The notes beneath the pieces are model-generated. The model was not told the DNA's origin and made no database searches. It saw only the letters and a list, made by a program, of their open reading frames with translations. A stretch of DNA of 5,974 nucleotides from the NCBI GenBank assembly GCA_020059445.1, contig JAGVCB010000129.1, positions 1-5,974 on the forward strand, read 5' to 3'. Every line of letters starts with the position of its first letter. Positions within the stretch are counted from its first letter, which is position 1. The translations under genes were made by a program, and so were the position numbers. The DNA comes from Polynucleobacter sp. (lineage in GTDB: Bacteria > Pseudomonadota > Gammaproteobacteria > Burkholderiales > Burkholderiaceae). This document shows positions 1 through 5,974 of this stretch, piece after piece.

Positions 1-3000
1 CTGTTGAAGTTGAGCGTCCCTGGATGGGTTAAGCCTGATCTTATCGATACGCATCGAAGCTGCCTTAAGGTATCTTGGTAAATGAACCAGATATTCATAC
101 GGGGTTTGCTTCACAAACTTAGGATGAACCAGTTGCTGAATTTGAGCTGTGACGTCTGCATGCGCATTGCTCGATAAAGCTTTTAATTGAGCCATGCGCT
201 TTTGTAAATCGGCATGAGCCTGCAACGCGCTTAAAGCGTGTCGACCGACCTCTTGGGCAATCAAGGCTAACTTGGGTTTGCCTAAATCAAGACGCTGCTT
301 AAATTCTTCAGCATTGGCAGGTAATGGCTCCATCAAACAAGATCTCTCGATAGCAAGATCAATCACTTGTGAGATCAGATCCTCGGCATTGCCAATGTTC
401 ATGAACAAAAGCCCTAAATCTCTGGCACCAGGCAACTGCTTGTGTAAAGCTTTGATGGTCTCTCGCATGGGCAGTGCAAATAATCGACGCAATCCTTGCA
501 GGTGAGCTTTTCTGGAAACATCTGGGTCATCAAATACCTCGATGTCACAATGAGTCTGCTGATCAACCAGTGCTGGGTAACCATATAAATTCTGTTTACC
601 ACGCTTAATTTCAAGCATCTCCGGAAGAGTTCCGAAAGACCAGTCTTTAATGTTGTCGGTGTGCGCAATCGAAGCTTTGGTATTTGATTCTTTGACGCCC
701 GAGGTAGCAGAATTAAAAACATCAGACGCATTGCTCTTTGATGGTGTAACGAGCTGATGGACCGCACTCGCAGCAACCTCCTGAAAAACTTCTCTGGCCG
801 CTTGAGAATGTTCCCCTCTTAATTTACTCAGATTGCGCTCTAAATCAATTTGTCGACCATACTCATCCACCAAACGGAAGTTCATAAAACAATGAGGCGG
901 TAGGTTTTCCGGTCGAAAATCTGCGCGCTGAACTTGCACTTGAGTTTGCTCACGAATGTCTGCGATCAAAGCATCTAGGTAATCGCCATCACCAAATATA
1001 TTTTTCTCAGATACGCGCTCAACGAATTTTTTGGCGTAGTCAGGCAAAGGAACGCAGTGACGGCGTAATTTTTGCGGCAATGATTTGAGATAGAGTTGAG
1101 TTTTCTCTGTGGCCAAACCAGGAACGAGCCACTCACATCGACGCTGGTCGATTTGATTCAGCAAGGTCAATGGAATAACCATGGTGACGCCATCTTTCGG
1201 ACTACCCGGCTCGAAGTGATAACTCAGCTGCAACTCAGTACCCGCCATTTTGATGATCTTAGGGTATCGATCCAAGGTTACTCCAGCGGCCTCATGTCTC
1301 ATCAAATCAGTTTTATCTAATTTAAGAGATAGGCTATTTTTAGGATCTTCTTTGAGCCATGCCTCAAGACTTGCCTTACAAAAGACAGTATCAGGAAGCT
1401 GCTGGTCATAAAACGCAAATAGCAACTGATCATCCACCAAGACATCTTGACGACGAGAACGGTGCTCGAGAGCTTCGATTTGTTTGACAAGGCTTAAGTT
1501 ATGCCAAAAAAATCCGCTAATAACCCCACCAGTCCCACCTTGCTTTTGTGCCTGAGCTGCCTCCGCCTGTCCAAATAAATCAGCCTCCACCAAAGCTCTT
1601 TGAATAAATATGTGACGGGCCTCTAGTGGGTCCTTCGGTGAGAGACGAATCTTTCTACCGTGATAAATTGGCAAACCATAAAGGGTCCCTCGTTCGTGCG
1701 CCATGACTTCACCTTGGCGAGCATCCCAAAATGGATCACTCAATGAGCGGATAATGCGATGACTAGCGACTTTTTCTACCCACTGCGGCTCGATCTTGGC
1801 AATAGTTCTAGCAAAGAGTCGACTGGTCTCAACCAGCTCTGAAGCCAAGATCCATGCCCCTGCCTTTTTACCAATCGTTGAACCTGGCCAAATGTTCAGC
1901 TTGATACCCCGAGCACCCTCATAAATACCTGGTCCATGTTTTTCATCATCGGCTTTTTTTGCAATATTGCCAAGAAGACCTGTCAATAAAGAAAGATGAA
2001 TCTGCTCAAAGGTGGCAGGTGTTTGATTTTCTTTCCAACCTTGCTCAATCAATAAACGGTGCAACTGTCCATGAATGTCACGCCACTCACGCATTCTTCT
2101 AGGAGAGATGAAATGAGTCTTACACAGGTTTTCTAATTGACGATTACTTTGCTTATTGACAAGCACCTGCTGATACCAATCCCACAATTTAACGAATGAT
2201 AAAAACTCAGATCTTTCATCGGCAAAGATCTTGTGAGCTGTATCAGCTGCTTGAGCATGCTCCATGGGTCGATCTCTTGGATCTTGTGTGGCCATCGCAG
2301 TGGCGATAATCAAAACCTCTCTGAGTGCTTGATGTTCCTTCGCTGCCAAGAGCATACGCCCCACTCTTGGGTCTAGTGGTAATGCGGCTAATTGCTTACC
2401 AATCGGTGTCAACGCCCCTTGCCTTGGGCCATCAGACTCCATGGCACCCAACTCTTCTAATAGCTGTACACCATCGGCAATGGCTCGACCCAAAGGCGCC
2501 TCAAGAAATGGGAATTCTTGGATTTTTGGAAGCTTTAAGGCGCGCATCCGAAGAATTACGGCAGCCAGTGAACTTCTTAAAATTTCAGGATCGGTAAATT
2601 TTGGACGGGCATTGAAATCAGCCTCGTCATACAAGCGAACACAAATACCATCAGAAACACGTCCGCATCGACCAGCGCGTTGATTGGCCGCTGCCTGAGA
2701 AATCGGCTCTACCTGGAGTTGCTCAACCTTGTTGCGGTAGGAATAGCGCTTAACCCTAGCCAAGCCCACATCAATCACAAAACGAATACCAGGCACTGTC
2801 AAAGATGTTTCAGCAACGTTGGTAGCCAAGACAACGCGACGGCCACCCTCACCCTGGAACACCCTTTCTTGCTCACTCACAGATTGTCTAGCAAATAAGC
2901 TCAGAACATCGGGACGAAAACGCTGGTTCAGAACATGATCTTTACGTATAGCCTCTGCGCAATCTCGAATTTCACGCTCCCCTGGCAGGAACACCAAAAT

Positions 3001-3747
3001 ATCGCCTGCTGAATGAGGTCCATCACGCCACAGTTCCGAGATAGAATCCAACACAGCTTCTGGGATTTCTTTAGGATCTTTCTTACCCACTTCAAGCAAT
3101 GGTCTGTAGCGAAGCTCCACCGGGAACAAACGGCCACTAACCTCAATCACCGGCGCTGGGTGCTCTTTTGAGCCGAAATGCTCTGCAAAACGCTGGGCAT
3201 CAATCGTGGCAGAAGTGACTATCACCTTCAAATCTGGGCGCTTGGGTAATAACTGCCTCAAATAGCCCAAAAGAAAATCAATGTTCAGACTGCGCTCATG
3301 AGCCTCGTCAATGATGATGGTGTCATAAGCTTTTAAAAGTGGGTCGCGCTGAGTTTCGGCCAACAAAATACCGTCTGTCATCAGCTTGACCGAGGCGGTT
3401 GCGGATGTTTTATCTGCAAACCTCACCTGATAGCCCACATCCTCTCCGATGGGACTGCCCAGTTCCTGGGCAATTCTTTTGGCTGTTGAGGTAGCTGCAA
3501 TCCGTCGTGGCTGGGTATGACCAATCAACTGCCCTGTGCCATTGGCACGCCCTCGTCCCATGGCTAGACAGATCTTGGGCAGCTGCGTGGTCTTGCCAGA
3601 ACCGGTTTCTCCGCACACAATAATGACCTGGTTCTGCTCTAAAGCATGGGTGATTTTCTCCCTCTGACCAGAGACAGGTAAGCTTTCGGGAAACTCAATT
3701 TTTAAAAGTTTGGTTATTTTTTCTGGTTGCACCCTATAATTTTCCAC
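1..3747 (-). CDS. hrpA: ATP-dependent DEAH-box RNA helicase HrpA, 3' end cut by the window edge
   Basis: DEAH/RHA-family RNA helicase. E. coli HrpA is an RNA-dependent NTPase linked to mRNA processing and to rescue of collided ribosomes; a cytoplasmic role here is by homology. The minus-strand frame is open for 1249 codons to base 1. Counting from the GTG at 3747, I see Walker A GETGSGKT (46-53), DEAH followed by ERSLNIDFLLGY (from 147), motif III SAT (179), TNVAETS (309-315) and QRAGRCGR (356-363). These are followed by a helicase-associated region (around 400-500), an OB-fold region (around 580-640) and the long HrpA-specific C-terminal domain (DUF3418), with ALVEAD, RQDVLVDD, WLVPGL and DWSFGTLPE blocks matching E. 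coli. E. coli HrpA is about 1300 aa, so roughly 60-70 residues are missing at the left edge. An in-frame TGA at 3762-3760 limits the start to GTG 3747 or GTG 3732; no ATG is available. Neither has a strong ribosome site. The N-terminus before Walker A is about 50 residues shorter than in E. coli. Two extra linkers (around 724-745 and 1001-1034) set it apart. No frameshift or stop was seen. Confidence 0.96.
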   Translation of the reverse strand, partial: MENYRVQPEKITKLLKIEFPESLPVSGQREKITHALEQNQVIIVCGETGSGKTTQLPKICLAMGRGRANGTGQLIGHTQPRRIAATSTAKRIAQELGSPIGEDVGYQVRFADKTSATASVKLMTDGILLAETQRDPLLKAYDTIIIDEAHERSLNIDFLLGYLRQLLPKRPDLKVIVTSATIDAQRFAEHFGSKEHPAPVIEVSGRLFPVELRYRPLLEVGKKDPKEIPEAVLDSISELWRDGPHSAGDILVFLPGEREIRDCAEAIRKDHVLNQRFRPDVLSLFARQSVSEQERVFQGEGGRRVVLATNVAETSLTVPGIRFVIDVGLARVKRYSYRNKVEQLQVEPISQAAANQRAGRCGRVSDGICVRLYDEADFNARPKFTDPEILRSSLAAVILRMRALKLPKIQEFPFLEAPLGRAIADGVQLLEELGAMESDGPRQGALTPIGKQLAALPLDPRVGRMLLAAKEHQALREVLIIATAMATQDPRDRPMEHAQAADTAHKIFADERSEFLSFVKLWDWYQQVLVNKQSNRQLENLCKTHFISPRRMREWRDIHGQLHRLLIEQGWKENQTPATFEQIHLSLLTGLLGNIAKKADDEKHGPGIYEGARGIKLNIWPGSTIGKKAGAWILASELVETSRLFARTIAKIEPQWVEKVASHRIIRSLSDPFWDARQGEVMAHERGTLYGLPIYHGRKIRLSPKDPLEARHIFIQRALVEADLFGQAEAAQAQKQGGTGGVISGFFWHNLSLVKQIEALEHRSRRQDVLVDDQLLFAFYDQQLPDTVFCKASLEAWLKEDPKNSLSLKLDKTDLMRHEAAGVTLDRYPKIIKMAGTELQLSYHFEPGSPKDGVTMVIPLTLLNQIDQRRCEWLVPGLATEKTQLYLKSLPQKLRRHCVPLPDYAKKFVERVSEKNIFGDGDYLDALIADIREQTQVQVQRADFRPENLPPHCFMNFRLVDEYGRQIDLERNLSKLRGEHSQAAREVFQEVAASAVHQLVTPSKSNASDVFNSATSGVKESNTKASIAHTDNIKDWSFGTLPEMLEIKRGKQNLYGYPALVDQQTHCDIEVFDDPDVSRKAHLQGLRRLFALPMRETIKALHKQLPGARDLGLLFMNIGNAEDLISQVIDLAIERSCLMEPLPANAEEFKQRLDLGKPKLALIAQEVGRHALSALQAHADLQKRMAQLKALSSNAHADVTAQIQQLVHPKFVKQTPYEYLVHLPRYLKAASMRIDKIRLNPSRDAQLQQ
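3710..3740 (+). promoter_or_regulatory. Putative sigma-70 promoter of argA, possibly driving a leaderless mRNA
   Basis: A perfect TATAAT (-10) is at 3735-3740. A poor TTGGTT (-35, three of six matches, 19-bp spacer) is at 3710-3715. Transcription would start about 7-8 bases past the -10 box, at 3747-3749, which is the A of the argA ATG. The bases between the -10 box and the ATG (TTTCCACT) contain no Shine-Dalgarno. The whole element overlaps the 5' end of hrpA on the other strand. The -10 match is seen directly; promoter activity and leaderless initiation are inferred. Confidence 0.5.
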
Positions 3748-3748
3748 T

Positions 3749-5086
3749 ATGCCTACAAATCAAGTACAAAATAATTTTCCCTTCGTTGCGTGGCTACGCG
3801 ATGTAGCCCCCTACATCCATAGTTTTCGTGGCAAAACCTTTGTCATCGGATTCGCTGGTGAATTGGTTCAAAAAGGTGGATTAGAGGCCTTGATCCAGGA
3901 TGTGGCCATGCTTCATGCCATGGGCATGAGGATTGTCTTGGTCCACGGCTCACGCCCTCAGGTGCAAGAACAACTTGATTTAAGAAAAGTGACCAGTCGT
4001 TACGGCACAGGCGCTATGAGTGGTTACAGGATTACTGATCCTGCAGCCCTAGAATGCGCTAAAGAAGCCTCTGGTGAGCTGCGTCTAGACATTGAGGCAG
4101 CATTTAGCCAAGGTCTACCCAATACCCCGATGGCTGGCTCACGTATTTCTGTTATTTCCGGTAACTTCATTATTGCTAGACCCGTGGGCATTGTGGATGG
4201 GGTTGATTTCATGCACACAGGATTGGTTCGCAAAGTCGATTCTGAATCCATTGCTCACTCTTTGGCGAATAACAAAATTGTCTTGATGTCTCCTCTTGGA
4301 TTCTCTCCAACAGGTCAAGCATTCAATATTGCCTACGAAGATGTGGCCACAGCCACTGCGATGGCCGTGAAAGCCGATAAGTTGATTTTCTTGACTGAAT
4401 ACAACGGCATCACCAATCTTGAAGGTGAACTCATCAAAGAATTCTCATTGCGTCAGCTTGAAGATCACATTAGCTGTCTTACTTTGGCTGATGCAGATTT
4501 GAAGGTGCTCTTACAAAACGCTATTCGTGCCATCAAGTCTGGTGTGAGTCGTGTGCACCTATTGCCGCATGATCGTGACGGCGCCTTACTCGAAGAGTTA
4601 TTCACTCACGACGGCATCAGCACGATGATTGCAGCCTCTGATATTGAACATTTGCGTGAAGCCAATTTAGATGACGTCGGCGGTATTTTGCAATTGATTG
4701 AGCCTCTAGAAGACGAAGGTATTTTGGTTGCACGTGGCCGTGACACCATCGAACGTGACATTACTCATTTCTCAGTAATTGAGCATGACCGCGTTCTATT
4801 CGGCTGCGCAGCGCTCTTCGCTTACCCAAATGGTTTGGGTGAGCTTTCTTGTTTGGCAGTAGATCCTCAAGCTCAAGAATCAGGGGATGGAGAGAGATTA
4901 CTCAAGCGCATCGAAGCCAGAGCCAAGGCAACAGGATTGAAAAAACTTTTTGTTTTAACGACCAGAACCGAGCATTGGTTCTTAAAGCGTGGCTTTGTTA
5001 GAGCCAGTGTTGATGATCTACCAGCAGAACGCAAAGAGCTTTACAACTGGGAACGCAAATCAATGGTCTTGATTAAAAACATTTGA
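3749..5086 (+). CDS. argA: Amino-acid N-acetyltransferase (N-acetylglutamate synthase), bifunctional-fold ArgA type
   Basis: Transfers an acetyl group from acetyl-CoA to L-glutamate, the first step of arginine synthesis, in the cytoplasm; the family is feedback-inhibited by arginine. The 445 aa length matches E. coli ArgA (443). The N-terminal amino-acid-kinase-like domain (about 20-290) has RGKTFVI (27-33), VHGSRPQV, YRITD, and SGNFIIARPVG followed by DGVDF, all close to E. coli ArgA. The C-terminal GNAT domain (about 300-445) has the acetyl-CoA loop QxxGxG (Q376, G379, G381) and the block FVLTTRTEHWF (401-411) followed by KRGF. The usual family GGE after RGKTFVI reads AGE here (36-38), a small change in a domain thought to be regulatory rather than catalytic. 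ATG 3749 is chosen because the N-terminus aligns with E. coli and no other ATG occurs before the kinase-like fold begins. It diverges from hrpA with almost no gap and is followed by yggX after 32 bp. No arginine operator was recognised. Confidence 0.97.
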   Translation: MPTNQVQNNFPFVAWLRDVAPYIHSFRGKTFVIGFAGELVQKGGLEALIQDVAMLHAMGMRIVLVHGSRPQVQEQLDLRKVTSRYGTGAMSGYRITDPAALECAKEASGELRLDIEAAFSQGLPNTPMAGSRISVISGNFIIARPVGIVDGVDFMHTGLVRKVDSESIAHSLANNKIVLMSPLGFSPTGQAFNIAYEDVATATAMAVKADKLIFLTEYNGITNLEGELIKEFSLRQLEDHISCLTLADADLKVLLQNAIRAIKSGVSRVHLLPHDRDGALLEELFTHDGISTMIAASDIEHLREANLDDVGGILQLIEPLEDEGILVARGRDTIERDITHFSVIEHDRVLFGCAALFAYPNGLGELSCLAVDPQAQESGDGERLLKRIEARAKATGLKKLFVLTTRTEHWFLKRGFVRASVDDLPAERKELYNWERKSMVLIKNI

Positions 5087-5096
5087 TACAAATAAT
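5069..5096 (+). promoter_or_regulatory. Possible internal promoter for yggX
   Basis: TTGATT (5069-5074, four of six -35 matches) and AATAAT (5091-5096, five of six -10 matches) are separated by 16 bp across the end of argA and the short AT-rich gap. A start near 5103 would leave about 15 untranslated bases, just enough to include the yggX ribosome site. AT-rich gaps often give such matches by chance, so this is weak. The default reading is co-transcription with argA. Confidence 0.25.
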
Positions 5097-5105
5097 TTAT
5101 TATTT

Positions 5106-5113
5106 AAAGAGGT
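5106..5113 (+). promoter_or_regulatory. Ribosome binding site of yggX
   Basis: AAAGAGGT ends five bases before the ATG at 5119, giving a good Shine-Dalgarno core (AGAGG) at normal spacing. It fixes the yggX start and contrasts with argA, which has no such site. Confidence 0.75.
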
Positions 5114-5118
5114 AAAAG

Positions 5119-5391
5119 ATGGCTCGCATGATTCATTGCATCAAGTTAAACAAAGAAGCTGAAGGTTTGGATTTCGCACCAATGCCAGGTGATTTAGGAA
5201 AGAAACTATGGCAAGAAGTTTCCAAAGAAGCTTGGGCTGGTTGGTTGAAGCATCAAACCATGTTGATCAACGAAAACCGCCTCAATATGGCAGACACTCG
5301 TGCACGCCAGTATCTTTTAAAGCAAGTAGAAAAGTATTTCTACGGTGATGGTGCCGATGGTGTTCAGGGTTACGTTCCAGAAAATAAATGA
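5119..5391 (+). CDS. yggX: Probable Fe(2+)-trafficking protein, YggX family
   Basis: Small cytoplasmic protein of the YggX family. In enteric bacteria the family is tied to labile iron handling and protection of iron-sulfur enzymes from oxidative damage; the biochemical role is less settled than the name suggests. The 90 aa length matches the family's usual 90-91 residues. It shares with E. coli YggX the N-terminal Cys7, the EAEGLDF and PGDLGKK segments, SKEAWAGW, the strongly conserved QTMLINE followed by LNM, and a C-terminal GYVPE. There is no signal peptide or membrane segment. The start is supported by a clear ribosome site. It follows argA by 32 bp on the same strand, so an argA-yggX transcript ending at the hairpin at 5411-5442 is likely. 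The link to argA looks positional rather than functional. Confidence 0.96.
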   Translation: MARMIHCIKLNKEAEGLDFAPMPGDLGKKLWQEVSKEAWAGWLKHQTMLINENRLNMADTRARQYLLKQVEKYFYGDGADGVQGYVPENK

Positions 5392-5410
5392 TTCTCCAAG
5401 AACTCGGCTC

Positions 5411-5442
5411 ATAAAAAAGGACGCCTCGGCGTCCTTTTTTAT
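5411..5442. terminator. Bidirectional intrinsic terminator between yggX and rpiA
   Basis: This is a perfect inverted repeat with 15-base arms (5411-5425 and 5428-5442) around a 2-base centre. The practical RNA form is a GGACGC/GCGTCC stem with a CTCG tetraloop, flanked by six A on one side and six T on the other. Each strand therefore reads as a GC-rich hairpin followed by a U run, suiting both yggX (20 bp after its stop) and the converging rpiA (32 bp after its stop). Confidence 0.92.
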
Positions 5443-5473
5443 TGATGCACTTCACTCATCAACACATCAACAA

Positions 5474-5974
5474 TTAATAAGTCTGACGTCGCACACCAGC
5501 AGCCTCACCAATCAAAAGCACATTGGCTTTTCTTCTGGCAAACAAGCCATTGCACACAACACCTGGTATCTGGTTGATTTGTGACTCTAGACCCACAGGG
5601 TCTTTGATCGATAGACCAGCCACATCCAGAATCCATCCTTGGTTATCAGTGACATAGACTGAATCTGCACCCTTCACTTTTCTGAGTGTTACCAACCCAC
5701 CCAATTTTTCCAACTCACGCGCTACTTGAGCATGAGCCATGGGAATAATTTCTACAGGCAATGGGAACTTACCCATCACATCCACTTGCTTGCTGCCATC
5801 ACAAATACAAATGAATGATTGAGCTAGTTGAGCCACGATTTTTTCACGGGTCAAGGCGCCACCACCACCTTTGAGCATGTGCCCCTGAGGATCAATCTCA
5901 TCAGCACCATCGACGTACATCGGCAGACTTTGAACAGAATTACTGTCCAAGACCTTGAAGCCGTGCTTCTGTAA
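5474..5974 (-). CDS. rpiA: Ribose-5-phosphate isomerase A, N-terminal part beyond the window edge
   Basis: Interconverts ribose 5-phosphate and ribulose 5-phosphate in the non-oxidative pentose phosphate pathway, in the cytoplasm. The frame is open from base 5974 to a TAA at 5476-5474, giving 166 residues of a protein usually about 220 long. Roughly the first 55-60 residues, including the N-terminal phosphate-binding loop, lie outside. Visible blocks match E. coli Rpi[10 protein letters not shown] (5917-5891), carrying the two aspartates equivalent to D81 and D84; [11 protein letters not shown], with the lysine and catalytic glutamate equivalent to K94 and E103; [21 protein letters not shown]; and a C-terminal [11 protein letters not shown] followed by IGEAAGV. 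A TTG at 5950 begins an apparent shorter frame but is internal: the upstream codons continue the E. coli-like alignment to the edge. It converges on yggX and shares its terminator. Confidence 0.96.
   Translation of the reverse strand, partial: LQKHGFKVLDSNSVQSLPMYVDGADEIDPQGHMLKGGGGALTREKIVAQLAQSFICICDGSKQVDVMGKFPLPVEIIPMAHAQVARELEKLGGLVTLRKVKGADSVYVTDNQGWILDVAGLSIKDPVGLESQINQIPGVVCNGLFARRKANVLLIGEAAGVRRQTY

Noticed and set aside
414..776. 120-codon minus-strand open frame
   Set aside because: It is out of phase with hrpA, which reads through here with recognisable HrpA blocks. The product shows no familiar motif, so it is a shadow.
2325..2683. Two overlapping plus-strand open frames of 80-90 codons
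   Set aside because: They lie antisense to the conserved helicase-associated region of hrpA, lack clear ribosome sites, and their products are unrecognisable.
1..3747. hrpA as a broken gene (no complete long reading frame is closed in the window)
   Set aside because: Translation at the start, Walker A, DEAH, motif VI, the 1500-1600 region, the 640-780 region and the left end all share one phase. The gene simply runs off the edge.
5345..5584. Plus-strand open frame crossing the yggX end, the terminator and the rpiA 3' end
   Set aside because: It runs through a strong terminator and lies antisense to conserved rpiA codons; no family resemblance.
5948..5950. TTG at 5950 as the rpiA start
   Set aside because: The eight upstream codons continue the alignment with E. 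coli RpiA to the edge, and starting here would remove the N-terminal substrate-binding part.

Overview
The window looks like ordinary housekeeping chromosome from a betaproteobacterium, most likely Burkholderiales with moderate GC. A Polynucleobacter-like organism would fit the mid-40s GC I judge by eye, but that genus call is inference from protein resemblance, base composition and gene order, not from a search. Coding density is very high. I see no mobile element, phage gene, CRISPR array, tRNA or rRNA.

Layout from left to right: positions 1-3747 are one long minus-strand gene for the DEAH-box RNA helicase HrpA. Its start is inside the window and its last roughly 60-70 codons run off the left edge. 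Positions 3749-5086 hold argA (N-acetylglutamate synthase, first step of arginine synthesis) on the plus strand, divergent from hrpA. The two start codons may be only one base apart. Positions 5119-5391 hold a YggX-type Fe(2+)-trafficking protein, 32 bp behind argA and probably co-transcribed with it. A near-perfect bidirectional terminator lies at 5411-5442. Positions 5474-5974 hold the C-terminal part of rpiA (ribose-5-phosphate isomerase A) on the minus strand, converging on yggX, with its N-terminus beyond the right edge.

The genes act in unrelated processes: RNA/ribosome metabolism, arginine synthesis, iron and oxidative-stress handling, and the pentose phosphate pathway. The most interesting part is the hrpA/argA junction. 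A perfect TATAAT lies eight bases before the argA ATG and no Shine-Dalgarno is visible, so argA may be transcribed as a leaderless mRNA from a promoter built over the first codons of hrpA. Secondary points are a correctly phased A7 slip site in hrpA that would give a helicase lacking its C-terminal half, two lineage-type insertions in HrpA, and a possible private promoter for yggX. I found no evidence of a new biological system.
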